A stretch of DNA of 64,000 nucleotides, from contig JANYHT010000002.1 of assembly GCA_025358925.1 (NCBI GenBank), positions 1-64,000 on the forward strand, written 5' to 3'. The stretch comes from Gemmatimonadaceae bacterium (lineage in GTDB: Bacteria; Gemmatimonadota; Gemmatimonadetes; Gemmatimonadales; Gemmatimonadaceae). A program made the position numbers and the translations under genes. The notes under the pieces were generated by a model that saw only the letters and a program-made list of their open reading frames with translations, did not search any database and was not told where the DNA came from. Positions 36,228 to 44,036 of this stretch are shown here, piece after piece (the first letter of the stretch is position 1; the number at the start of each line of letters is the position of its first letter).

Positions 36228-37262
36228 ATGCCAGTGCCGTCTGTAGCAAACCGCGTTTCGATCATCACGCTGTTCGCGTGTGGAGTTGCCGTAAGTGTGA
36301 TGGGGTGTGACACATCTGCCGTTTCGTGGATTGACGCGAACGCCGTCCCTGCAACTCGTCCTGTCGCTGAAGCGGCGACATTGCCAATCTCGACCACTCC
36401 CGGCGTGCGCGACACGTCCGTCGCCGCGCTCGAGCGACAACTCCTGCGTGATCTATTGCACGAGGCCAACACGACGACGGCGCTCGCAAGTGTGTTGACC
36501 GAGATGCCAGAGTCGCGCGAATCGGGCCGCGCGCAAGCAGCGCCGCCCCCGATCACGGTGAAAGCCGCCCCCACCAGCGTGCTTGGTGACGATGAGGTAC
36601 CGATCGACGCTGCGCGCTGCGCGCTGTCCTTGCGGGTAGCGCTCGCGCCTGGCCGTGGTCGGGTGGCCGTGTGGTGGTCTCGACGTGAGCGCGACCGAGT
36701 CACGCTGGTTGCTGCATGGCGTGACACCCTCGTGGCTCAGGCTCGCAACGCGCCGTGGCGCGGGCCCATCGTCATCGATTCGGTCGATCAAGGCGCGAGT
36801 ACGCTCGGTGCGTCATTTGACGGTGTCGCGGGCTGCGCACGTCCGGCGCCGAGTATCGCAGTGGACGATGCGCATGGTTATGTGCATGTCGCGTATTCGC
36901 TCACGGGGCCCGAAGGTCCCGGTGTGTTTTACGCGCATCAGATGGACCCGCGCTCCGCATTCGAGCCTACGGTGGCGATCGTGTATGGCGAAGCGCTCGG
37001 TGCCGTTCGTGTGGCCGCGCAAGGTGATGTGGTGGCGGTGGCGTACGAAGAGCCAAATAGTGGCAATCGTCCGCGCGTGTCGCTGGCCGTGTCGCGCACG
37101 TCGGGACATTTATTTGAGGACCGCGTGAGCGCGAGTAGCGCCGTGGTTACGTCGAGCGATCCGTTCGTCGTTGTGCGCGGGCGGGCGATTGTTGTCGGGT
37201 GGAGCGAACTGACGAGCGATAGTACAACGGCTTTTCGGGTTCGTCGCGCACGAGTGAAGTGA
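36228..37262 (+). CDS. Uncharacterised lipoprotein
   Basis: A 344-residue protein with a lipoprotein signal (MPVPSVANRVSIITLFACGV to SVMGC). The mature part has a Pro/Thr-rich linker, two conserved-looking Cys (in ARCALSL and AGCARPAP) that may pair, and beta-rich sequence with repeated strands ending around VYGEALGAVRVAAQGDVVAVAYEE. That stretch suggests a beta-propeller-like or sialidase-like repeat. I do not recognise the family. The upstream ATG at 36150 would precede the signal peptide by 26 residues, so the later start is preferred. It is divergent from pruA. Confidence 0.6.
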   Translation: MPVPSVANRVSIITLFACGVAVSVMGCDTSAVSWIDANAVPATRPVAEAATLPISTTPGVRDTSVAALERQLLRDLLHEANTTTALASVLTEMPESRESGRAQAAPPPITVKAAPTSVLGDDEVPIDAARCALSLRVALAPGRGRVAVWWSRRERDRVTLVAAWRDTLVAQARNAPWRGPIVIDSVDQGASTLGASFDGVAGCARPAPSIAVDDAHGYVHVAYSLTGPEGPGVFYAHQMDPRSAFEPTVAIVYGEALGAVRVAAQGDVVAVAYEEPNSGNRPRVSLAVSRTSGHLFEDRVSASSAVVTSSDPFVVVRGRAIVVGWSELTSDSTTAFRVRRARVK

Positions 37263-37384
37263 AAGGTGACTCGCCAGTGTGCTTGGAATCAGCCACCGGG
37301 ATCCCCAAGTTGTAAGAAAATCGCCGCTGCGCCAACAATTCGTCGCGCGGCGATCTCGTTTGCTGATGGAGGAGTCCGACGACG

Positions 37385-37792
37385 TCAGACCGACGTCGTC
37401 TTAATGAACGCTCGACGTCGAAACCGCAACGCGGACCAGTCGTCATCGATGGACACCATGCGGACGCTGTCGAAGCCCGCCGCACGCAATTCGGCCCATT
37501 CCGAATCGCGGTTAAACTCACCCACATATCGCTTCGACGTTCCCTTGGGATACGCGATCCACAACACGGCATCGCCGATCGCGTTCACTACGAGTGCGCG
37601 TGATGCGCTGTCCAACTGATCCCGCGTCATCGCGAAGGCCAGCGCGAAATGAACTGATGGTGCGTGTGCGATGTCACGCAGTACCGTGACGCCGACGAGC
37701 GTGGCGATCTCCGCTTCGAACGATGGCGGCGCGTTGAGCACAACAATCTCTGATTGCTGTTTCAGGTTGAACTTTTCAAAAATGCTCGGCAT
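37385..37792 (-). CDS. Uncharacterised small protein, DUF3052-like
   Basis: A 135-residue soluble protein. It begins MPSIFEKFNLKQQSEIVVLNAP and contains GDAVLWIAYPKGTSKRY and the ending DDDWSALRFRRRAFIKT. The layout resembles the small DUF3052-type proteins found alone in many Proteobacteria and Actinobacteria. No function is established for these. It is monocistronic and divergent from the Xre-RES pair. The assignment rests on recollection of the motif and is moderate at best. The frame itself is clearly coding. Confidence 0.55.
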   Translation of the reverse strand: MPSIFEKFNLKQQSEIVVLNAPPSFEAEIATLVGVTVLRDIAHAPSVHFALAFAMTRDQLDSASRALVVNAIGDAVLWIAYPKGTSKRYVGEFNRDSEWAELRAAGFDSVRMVSIDDDWSALRFRRRAFIKTTSV

Positions 37793-37854
37793 TCGTTTGG
37801 GGTCGGTGTCGTCGGTACATGATGAGTGAAGTAGTGCCGTAGGACTAAAATGGC

Positions 37855-37890
37855 TTGCAAATGAAAGTTAACATCTATATTATTGCAAAT
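37855..37890 (+). promoter_or_regulatory. Xre-RES promoter with direct-repeat operator, probably leaderless
   Basis: A -35 box TTGCAA (37855-37860) and a -10 box TATTAT (37878-37883) are spaced 17 bp. The octamer TTGCAAAT occurs at 37855-37862 and 37883-37890, bracketing the promoter. Transcription would start about at the ATG at 37892, giving a leaderless mRNA. The octamer is a good candidate for autorepression by the antitoxin. Confidence 0.6.
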
Positions 37891-37891
37891 C

Positions 37892-38269
37892 ATGCCAGCG
37901 CACACCAGTCTTCGCAAGACGCCGGACCCAGCCGCTGTTGTCGCCAGCGCCACCCTCGCCGTGTCAGAACGACTCGGGCTAACCAATCGACATCTCGCAT
38001 CCATCATCGGTCTGAGCGAGGCCTCGGTCTCCCGCATGCAGCGCGGTCGCAACGTCGACCCATCGAGCAAAGAGGGCGAACTCGCGCTGATGTTCCTCCG
38101 GCTCTTCCGGTCGCTCGATGCACTCGTTGGTGGCGATGATGCGAAGTCGCGCGAATGGTTGCATGCCATGAATGATCACGTCGGCGGCGTGCCTGCCGAA
38201 CGGATCCGAACCGTGGAGGGCTTGGTCGATGTCGTCCAGTATCTGGATGCAATGCGAGGGAAACTCTGA
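37892..38269 (+). CDS. Xre/MbcA/ParS-type antitoxin
   Basis: A 125-residue antitoxin. An Xre-like helix-turn-helix (LGLTNRHLASIIGLSEASVSR, in two adjoining pieces) is followed by the C-terminal DUF2384 toxin-binding domain (ALMFLRLFRSLDALVGGDD and WLHAMNDHVGGVPAERIRT). It neutralises the RES toxin encoded next and represses the pair. The ATG at 37892 falls almost exactly at the predicted transcript start, so no Shine-Dalgarno is expected. The toxin frame begins inside the last codons of this gene. Confidence 0.85.
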   Translation: MPAHTSLRKTPDPAAVVASATLAVSERLGLTNRHLASIIGLSEASVSRMQRGRNVDPSSKEGELALMFLRLFRSLDALVGGDDAKSREWLHAMNDHVGGVPAERIRTVEGLVDVVQYLDAMRGKL

Positions 38270-38984
38270 GCTTCGCACGCTGCGCTTGGTCGCGTGGCGC
38301 GTCGTGGAATCACAGCACGAGGTGTCCACGCGAAAGCTGGTAAGTTCCGCCGCCGAGCAGGAATTGCTTGAAGAGTTGATCGACGGGATGAAACCGCCCG
38401 TGCCGGTGGGCGCGCGTCTTCACTACTTGCTCTTCACACCGTTTCGATATCCGCCACTCCGTCGTGGTTCGCGCTTCGGCACGCGGCAAGAGCGCGGTAT
38501 CTGGTATGGGTCGGAGCAACAGCGTACGGCGTTCGCCGAAGTGGCCTACTATCGATTGCTCTTTCTCGAAGGGACGCACGCGGCACTCGACCCAATAACG
38601 ACCGCGCTGACATCCTTCACCGTCCGCATGAACAGCGTGCGCGCGATCGACCTTGATGCGCCGCCCTTTCAAGCGCACCAGGATGCCATCTCTTCACCGA
38701 TATCGTACGACGCTTCGCAATCACTCGGTCGTGCCATGCGCGACGCCAATGTAGAGCTGTTCCGTTCTCGCTCGGCACGCGATGCCGATGGCGGCACGAA
38801 CGTGGGCGTATTTACGCCCGCCGTATTTCATCAAGCCACACCACAACACTTCGAACGATGGCATTGCACGGCGACGCATAGTTTCGTGGATTTCACGCGT
38901 GGCGACCTTACGCGAAAGCCCGAGACACACCTGTTTGAACGGGCACAGTTTCTCTCCGTCGACTCCCTATTCCCTATCCCTTAA
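38247..38984 (+). CDS. RES domain toxin
   Basis: A 245-residue RES-domain protein, the toxin partner of the upstream Xre antitoxin. LRLVAWRVVESQH, GSRFGTRQERGIWYGSEQQ and AFAEVAYYRLLFLEG supply the conserved Arg, Glu and aromatic residues. Members of the RES family deplete NAD. I chose the ATG at 38247, which overlaps the antitoxin by 23 bp. An earlier ATG at 38172 gives a leader unlike the family. The last six residues (SLFPIP) and the TAA stop are encoded by a 7-bp array, so the original C-terminus may have been replaced. Confidence 0.8.
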   Translation: MQCEGNSELRTLRLVAWRVVESQHEVSTRKLVSSAAEQELLEELIDGMKPPVPVGARLHYLLFTPFRYPPLRRGSRFGTRQERGIWYGSEQQRTAFAEVAYYRLLFLEGTHAALDPITTALTSFTVRMNSVRAIDLDAPPFQAHQDAISSPISYDASQSLGRAMRDANVELFRSRSARDADGGTNVGVFTPAVFHQATPQHFERWHCTATHSFVDFTRGDLTRKPETHLFERAQFLSVDSLFPIP

Positions 38985-38992
38985 TCCCTATC
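38963..38992. repeat. CCCTATT/CCCTTAA 7-bp array (site 5)
   Basis: Four to five units on the plus strand fill the whole gap between the RES toxin and endonuclease IV genes. They encode the toxin's last residues and stop. The array runs to the base before the nfo ATG. Confidence 0.9.
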
Positions 38993-39895
38993 ATGCTCCT
39001 CGGCGCCCACACGATCGGCAACGGCGGAATTCCCATGGCCGCGCGTCGCGCTGGACGCAGCGGCATGCAAGCGCTGCAAATTTTCAGTGCCGTCCCGAAA
39101 TACTACAATGACAAAGTTGGCGTAAAGCCCGAACGCGTCGCGCGATTTACCGAAGCGCTTGCCGAGGCGGGGATCAAACCCGAGCACGTGATTGTGCATG
39201 CAGCGTACGTCCTCAACTGTGGCACGCCAGATTCAGAAAAGTGGGCGCGCGCGGCGGGTGGTTTAGCAAAAGAGTTTGAGCGCTCCACGACCCTTGGCGT
39301 TGGCGGCGTCTGCTTTCACCCTGGAGCGGCAACTGACGGCGATCGCGACGCAGCCATCGAGCGCATCGCCGAGGCCATGCGCCGCGCACTCGCGGCGGTA
39401 CCAGAGGGCACGACTCGATTGCTCCTCGAGAACACCGCTGGCGCCGGCACCACGGTTGGTCGGACGCCCGAAGAAGTGGCGGCGATATTGGCCGGTATCC
39501 CAAAGTCGCAGCGTGCTCGCACGGGATATGGGCTCGACACCTGTCACCTCTTCGCCTCTGGCTTTCCCATCGCGACGTCGCGCGCCGAGCAGAAGCGCGT
39601 CCTCGATGCGTTCGAAGATGCGACCGGAGAGCCACCCGCATTTTTCCATCTCAACGACAGTGAAGGTGCGCTTGGCTCCAATCGCGATCGGCACATGCGC
39701 ATTGGTGAAGGCTTGATTGGTGCCGACGCGTTCGGTTGGCTGCTGCACGACAAGCGGACCAAAAATATTCCGCTCATCATGGAAACGCCGCAACAAAACC
39801 CGGAGATTGCGGACGACGATGACACGCCAGACGCGTGGGATGTGGACTCAATTGCACTGCTACGAACGCTGACGGAGCACAGTGCGACGACATGA
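38993..39895 (+). CDS. nfo: Deoxyribonuclease IV (endonuclease IV)
   Basis: A 300-residue AP endonuclease of the Nfo family that repairs abasic sites and 3'-blocked ends. The zinc ligands are seen in order: IVHAAYVLN, FHPGAATDG, LLENTAGAG, GYGLDTCHLFASG, FFHLNDSEG and IMETPQQN. The TIM-barrel start (MLLGAHTIGNGGIPMAARR) is standard. The ATG directly follows a C-rich 7-bp array and has no Shine-Dalgarno. An acidic stretch (DDDDTPDAWD) lies near the C-terminus. Confidence 0.93.
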   Translation: MLLGAHTIGNGGIPMAARRAGRSGMQALQIFSAVPKYYNDKVGVKPERVARFTEALAEAGIKPEHVIVHAAYVLNCGTPDSEKWARAAGGLAKEFERSTTLGVGGVCFHPGAATDGDRDAAIERIAEAMRRALAAVPEGTTRLLLENTAGAGTTVGRTPEEVAAILAGIPKSQRARTGYGLDTCHLFASGFPIATSRAEQKRVLDAFEDATGEPPAFFHLNDSEGALGSNRDRHMRIGEGLIGADAFGWLLHDKRTKNIPLIMETPQQNPEIADDDDTPDAWDVDSIALLRTLTEHSATT

Positions 39896-40132
39896 CGCGC
39901 GAGGTGCGTCGATGCCTTCGCGCGACGAAATGCGCGCTCGTAAAGTGACGTTGTTGGCGATTTCGGTGATTTCAGAGGAGAAATCGCATGAATTCAGAGG
40001 GGAAAATGCAATTACCGCTATTGCGCGACGTATCAGTGATTGTACTTTATGCGCGTCTGCGCATTGACGCGACGCCAACAGAGCCGTTTGAAAATCAACG
40101 CGGCTCGACCGGTCACCCCCTCAGGAGACGCT

Positions 40133-40561
40133 ATGGCCGCTGCGAAGAAGTCTGCAAAGAAAGCTGCGAAGAAGGCTGCCCCGAAAAAGGCTGCCGCACC
40201 AAAGAAGGCTGCTGCGAAGAAAGCGGCTCCAAAAAAAGCAGCGGCACCAGCGAAGGCTGCTGCTCCGAAAAAGGCTGCTGCTCCGAAGAAGGCTGCAAAG
40301 GCCGCGAAGCGTACGCCAAACGCGGCGTTCATGAAGGCCCTCACGCCAAGTCCGGCGCTCGCTGCCGTTGTTGGTGCGACGCCACTCGCGCGCACGGAAG
40401 TCGTGAAGAAGCTGTGGGTGTATATCAAGAAGAACAGCCTGCAAGACGCCAAGAACCGTCGCATGATCAATGCCGACGACAAGCTCAAAGTGGTCTTCGG
40501 TGGCAAAACGCAGGTCAGCATGTTCGATATGACCAAGTTGGTTTCGAAGCACCTGTCGTAA
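40133..40561 (+). CDS. Histone H1-like SWIB domain protein
   Basis: A 142-residue basic protein. Residues 2-60 are low-complexity KKAAP/KKAAA repeats, like the tails of histone H1 and of bacterial H1-like proteins. Residues about 65-142 form a SWIB/MDM2 domain (TPSPALAAVVGATPLARTE, KKLWVYIKKNSLQDAKNRR, DKLKVVFGGK). It probably binds DNA and affects chromosome structure or gene expression. The start ATG has AGGAG 5 bases upstream, and earlier in-frame starts lack one. A strong terminator follows. The repeat codons in another frame create a false Cys-rich frame. Confidence 0.88.
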   Translation: MAAAKKSAKKAAKKAAPKKAAAPKKAAAKKAAPKKAAAPAKAAAPKKAAAPKKAAKAAKRTPNAAFMKALTPSPALAAVVGATPLARTEVVKKLWVYIKKNSLQDAKNRRMINADDKLKVVFGGKTQVSMFDMTKLVSKHLS

Positions 40562-40587
40562 CCTCGGGTCAGTTCCAGCGTATGTTT

Positions 40588-40620
40588 GAGGGGGCGCATT
40601 CCGATGGGATGCGCCCCCTC
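40588..40620 (+). terminator. Strong hairpin terminator after the SWIB gene
   Basis: A 12-bp perfect stem (GAGGGGGCGCAT with ATGCGCCCCCTC), extended by three inner pairs including one wobble, closes a 3-base loop. A run of six T lies about 20 bases downstream at 40642-40647. It separates the SWIB and lepB genes. Confidence 0.75.
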
Positions 40621-40651
40621 TGTGCACCGATCCTCACAGCCTTTTTTACAC

Positions 40652-41437
40652 GTGGCCTCGAACAAGAAGTCGTCCGACGGTGGCGGCAGCGTTGCGGCAA
40701 TGCGCGCCGGCAAGACCAAATCGACCGGGCCCAGTGCCTGGGAAAACATCAAAGCGATCGGAATGACCCTCGCGGTCTTTCTGCTCATTCGGACGTTCCT
40801 CATCGAAGCGTATCGCATTCCGTCGGGCAGCATGATTCCGACTTTGTTGGTTGGCGATTGGCTGTTCGTCAACAAGCTCGCGTACGGCCCCAACGTTCCG
40901 TTTACGAATTTCAATCTGCCGGGCTACACCGACCCGAAGCGCAACGACGTGGTGGTGTTTAAGTCGCCCGATCAAGTCGACCAGCCGGAAGACCCCAATC
41001 CAACGCTCGTCAAGCGATGTGTCGCACTCGCCGGCGACACGATTTGGATGCGCGACGGTCTGCTGTACGTCAATCGCATGCCGCAAAAGCAAGGGTTTCC
41101 TGCCTCGCAGAACGCGAAGGGTGATGGCTCGTATGCGCATCCGTTGTTCGTGTGGCAGCACAAGTTTGAACTCAAAGGTTTGACCATTGGCGACCCACCA
41201 ACCACGCCAACGATCGACAATTGGGGTCCACTCGTTGTCCCCGCCAACCATTTCTTTATGCTCGGCGACAATCGCTACGATTCAAAAGACGGGCGCTACT
41301 GGGGCTTTGTGCCACGTGAAAACGTGCGCGGCCGGCCCGTGTTCGTGTATTACTCTTACAATGCTGATGACAGTGACCGACCGTTGCCATTCCTCACCGA
41401 CATTCGGTGGGGTCGACTCGGCACCATTCTTCGGTAA
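40652..41437 (+). CDS. lepB: Signal peptidase I
   Basis: A 261-residue type I signal peptidase. A Lys/Ser/Gly-rich cytosolic start is followed by one transmembrane anchor (AIGMTLAVFLLIRTFL). The catalytic Ser lies in IPSGSMIPTLL and the catalytic Lys in VKRCVALAGDT. Box E is seen as MLGDNRYDSKDGRYWGFVP. It cleaves signal peptides in the periplasm. The start is uncertain: GTG at 40652, or ATG at 40700 for a protein 16 residues shorter. Frames starting earlier run through the upstream terminator. The esterase gene begins 7 bp later. Confidence 0.9.
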   Translation: MASNKKSSDGGGSVAAMRAGKTKSTGPSAWENIKAIGMTLAVFLLIRTFLIEAYRIPSGSMIPTLLVGDWLFVNKLAYGPNVPFTNFNLPGYTDPKRNDVVVFKSPDQVDQPEDPNPTLVKRCVALAGDTIWMRDGLLYVNRMPQKQGFPASQNAKGDGSYAHPLFVWQHKFELKGLTIGDPPTTPTIDNWGPLVVPANHFFMLGDNRYDSKDGRYWGFVPRENVRGRPVFVYYSYNADDSDRPLPFLTDIRWGRLGTILR

Positions 41438-41443
41438 CGACTG

Positions 41444-42484
41444 ATGCGTCGGCAGTGGGCGTTACGTGCAATGCAGTGGGCGGCGTGTGTCGCGCTCTGT
41501 GCACTCACGGGTGGTGCGTTTCGCCATGCGAGTGCGCAAGCGCCATCGATACGTGGCGTGGTGCACACCGACACTTTGTGGGCGCAGTCGCTCGGCATTC
41601 GGAAAGCGCTCACGGTGTATCTCCCGCCCTCGTACGCAACGTCGCGCAATCGGCGGTATCCGGTGCTTGTGTACTTGCACGGACTTGGCGGCAACGAACG
41701 CAATTGGGTAGAGCAGGGCGCGTTAGATCACACGCTCGATTCATTGATGGCGGCGGGTCAGCCCGAGGCGATTGTTGTCATGCCTGACGGCGATGACGGG
41801 TGGTACACCACCTGGAGTACGCTTATTACCATGACCGCGTGTGCCGCAGATACCACGCGACGCGAGCCAGCGGCGCAGTTTTGCGTACCGTGGCCGCACT
41901 ACGATGACTACATCGCGCGTGACATCGTCTCGCATGTCGATGCGCACTACCGCTCGATTGCTGATCGTGCGCATCGAGGCATCGCGGGGTTAAGCATGGG
42001 TGGGTACGGTGCGCTGTCGTTAGCGCTTGCGTATCCGGCTGTGTTTGGTGCTGCGGCAAGTCACTCGGGCGTCGTGTCACCTCGCTTACTTGGACCGAAG
42101 CCGTATGCAACGCCTTCGCAGTACGCGATCGACACGTTGCAGATGAAAACTGCCACCGGCTGGTTGTGGCGGTCGATGTCGTCGGCATTTGGTAGTGACA
42201 CGATTGGGTGGACGGCACGTGATCCTGGACGTATCGCCGAGCGCGCGGTTCATGCGGCGAATGGCAGCCGTGCGGCGATGCCTGCGTTGCGCTTCGATTG
42301 TGGTGTGAATGATCCGTACATCGATCAAAATCGCGACTTGCACCAAACCCTGCGTCAACTCGGGGTGTCGCATGAGTATGCGGAATGGCCCGGAAAGCAC
42401 GAGTGGCCATACTGGCGCGCTCACGCGGTGCAGAGCGTGGTCTTCTTGTTGGCGCACACGCGTTCACGGGCAGGACGTCCGTGA
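41444..42484 (+). CDS. Exported esterase family alpha/beta hydrolase
   Basis: A 346-residue hydrolase with a signal peptide (MRRQWALRAMQWAACVALCA, cleaved near ASAQAP). The nucleophile elbow is AGLSMGGYGALS and the oxyanion strand VLVYLHGLGG, typical of the esterase D/Fes/antigen 85-like group. The catalytic Asp is probably in FDCGVNDPY and the His in WPGKHEWPYWR. Four Cys in the mature part may form disulfides. The next gene's GTG overlaps this stop (GTGA). The substrate is unknown. Confidence 0.85.
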   Translation: MRRQWALRAMQWAACVALCALTGGAFRHASAQAPSIRGVVHTDTLWAQSLGIRKALTVYLPPSYATSRNRRYPVLVYLHGLGGNERNWVEQGALDHTLDSLMAAGQPEAIVVMPDGDDGWYTTWSTLITMTACAADTTRREPAAQFCVPWPHYDDYIARDIVSHVDAHYRSIADRAHRGIAGLSMGGYGALSLALAYPAVFGAAASHSGVVSPRLLGPKPYATPSQYAIDTLQMKTATGWLWRSMSSAFGSDTIGWTARDPGRIAERAVHAANGSRAAMPALRFDCGVNDPYIDQNRDLHQTLRQLGVSHEYAEWPGKHEWPYWRAHAVQSVVFLLAHTRSRAGRP

Positions 42485-43458
42485 ACACCGAACATTTTCC
42501 CACGGTCAAGCTGCCATCGGCTGGCGCAAGCGACGATCCGCGCGACTTAGGACTCGGCAGCGTTGCTGGGGAGAGCGGGCATCGTCGCTTGCTCAATGTG
42601 GATGGCACCTTCAATGTGCGCCGTACCGGCTTGGGGTGGTCGCAACAGAACACGTTGTATCATGCCGCACTCACGCTCAGTTGGCCGCGCTTTTTTGCGG
42701 TGCTGACTTTCGCGTATCTGTTATTCAATGTGTTTTTCGCGCTGCTTTTTTGGTGCTGGGGTCCAAATGCGATTGCTGGACCCGTGACCGATGTACCGGG
42801 GGGACGTTTTACACGCGATTTTTTCTTCAGTGTGCAAACATTCGCCACGATTGGTTACGGACAGATCGTACCAAATGGTCTCGCAGCAAATCTCACGGTC
42901 ACAGTCGAAGCATTAGCCGGTGTATTGTATCAGGCGCTCGCCGCGGGGTTGTTCATCGCGCGACTGACGCGACCGCGCGCGGCCATTGTTTTCAGCGATC
43001 GTGCCGTGGTCGCACCATTCCATCAAGGCTTGGCCTTAATGCTGCGCATGACAAACACGAGACGCAGCGAACTGCTCGACCTCGAAGCGCGCGTGGTGCT
43101 CAGTCGCATGGTGATGCGCGAAGGCGCACCGGTTCGACAGTACGAAGGACTCACGCTCGATCGCGACCGAGTGAACTTTATGCCTGTCGCGTGGACGATG
43201 GTGCATCCCATCGTGCAGGGCAGTCCACTCTGGGGAGCGACGCCAGAATCGCTTGCGCGCGAATCCGCCGAAGTGTTGGTGCTCACCAGCGGGGTCGACG
43301 AAACCTATGCCCAAACGGTGCATTCGCGAACCTCGTATCAAGCGGCCGAAATATTGTTCGGTTACAAATTCTCGACGATGTTCGATACGCCCAACGCCGA
43401 TGGTGCGCTGATTGTCGACGTGCGACGCATTCACGCGACGGAACCGGTCACGCGGTGA
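42481..43458 (+). CDS. Inward-rectifier (KirBac-type) potassium channel
   Basis: A 325-residue two-TM potassium channel. TM1 is near residues 64-88. The pore helix and the selectivity filter TIGYG lie near residue 122, and TM2 (LAGVLYQALAAGLFIARL) follows. The rest is the cytoplasmic immunoglobulin-like Kir domain (IVFSDRAVVAPFHQGLALML, NTRRSELLDLEARVVLSR). It conducts K+ and in bacteria may respond to lipids or voltage. The start is the GTG that overlaps the esterase stop, with AGGA 6 bases upstream. Earlier in-frame ATGs lie inside the esterase gene. Confidence 0.88.
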   Translation: MNTEHFPTVKLPSAGASDDPRDLGLGSVAGESGHRRLLNVDGTFNVRRTGLGWSQQNTLYHAALTLSWPRFFAVLTFAYLLFNVFFALLFWCWGPNAIAGPVTDVPGGRFTRDFFFSVQTFATIGYGQIVPNGLAANLTVTVEALAGVLYQALAAGLFIARLTRPRAAIVFSDRAVVAPFHQGLALMLRMTNTRRSELLDLEARVVLSRMVMREGAPVRQYEGLTLDRDRVNFMPVAWTMVHPIVQGSPLWGATPESLARESAEVLVLTSGVDETYAQTVHSRTSYQAAEILFGYKFSTMFDTPNADGALIVDVRRIHATEPVTR

Positions 43459-43515
43459 CAACGTGGGCCGGGCCGACGGGTTCCGTCGTTCTGCGCCGCA
43501 GGTAGCTTCTACACT

Positions 43516-44007
43516 ATGTCTCGGTTTTTCCCGCGCGATGTGATTCACTGGGGTGAGGAGCAGTTACATCCGCTTCGCGCATTTGCGGTGCGCACCATTG
43601 AGCCGGCCGGAATTACAGGATTGGTGCTGCGCGTATACCGCGCACTCGTACTTAGCGCGGCGATGGGCACGGGATGGATAGTCTTTGTGAGCGGGCTCAC
43701 ATTCGGCGTCCTCTTTCTCTGCGGTGTGCTCACATGGCACCTCGGCAATTTTCCGATTCGTCGTTGGCCGATGCGCGTGTTGGCATTTGTCATCATTGAA
43801 GTGATGGCGGAACTCGGCATGAGTTCTTTGTTGATTGGATTTAAGCGCGAGCGATTTGGTTCGCGTGTTGCAACGTGGGGCGACTGGTGGCCAATGGCCG
43901 GACAAACCTTGGTAGAGCGGGGCATTGTGTTAGTTCTGTTTGCCGGTGTGCTTGCCGTCACGGTGCAGCTCGTGCGTCGTTCGATGGATAAGCCGACTGC
44001 GAACTAG
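43516..44007 (+). CDS. Small membrane protein of unknown function
   Basis: A 163-residue protein with three or four hydrophobic segments (about 47-75, 86-108 and 136-153) and short basic loops. I do not recognise the family. It begins MSRFFPRDVIHWGEEQLHPL and ends in a basic tail. It lies 57 bp after the channel gene and 29 bp before the M24 peptidase on the same strand, so it may be cotranscribed with either. Confidence 0.55.
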   Translation: MSRFFPRDVIHWGEEQLHPLRAFAVRTIEPAGITGLVLRVYRALVLSAAMGTGWIVFVSGLTFGVLFLCGVLTWHLGNFPIRRWPMRVLAFVIIEVMAELGMSSLLIGFKRERFGSRVATWGDWWPMAGQTLVERGIVLVLFAGVLAVTVQLVRRSMDKPTAN

Positions 44008-44036
44008 CGTCGGTCCAACAACTCCAACCATCTGTT

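Noticed and set aside
39988-40962. Plus-strand Cys-rich open frame of 324 codons
   Set aside because: It is the other reading frame of the Lys/Ala repeat of the SWIB gene and runs through a strong terminator into lepB. The Cys repeats (EEGC, SEGCC) come from the AAG-GCT codons.
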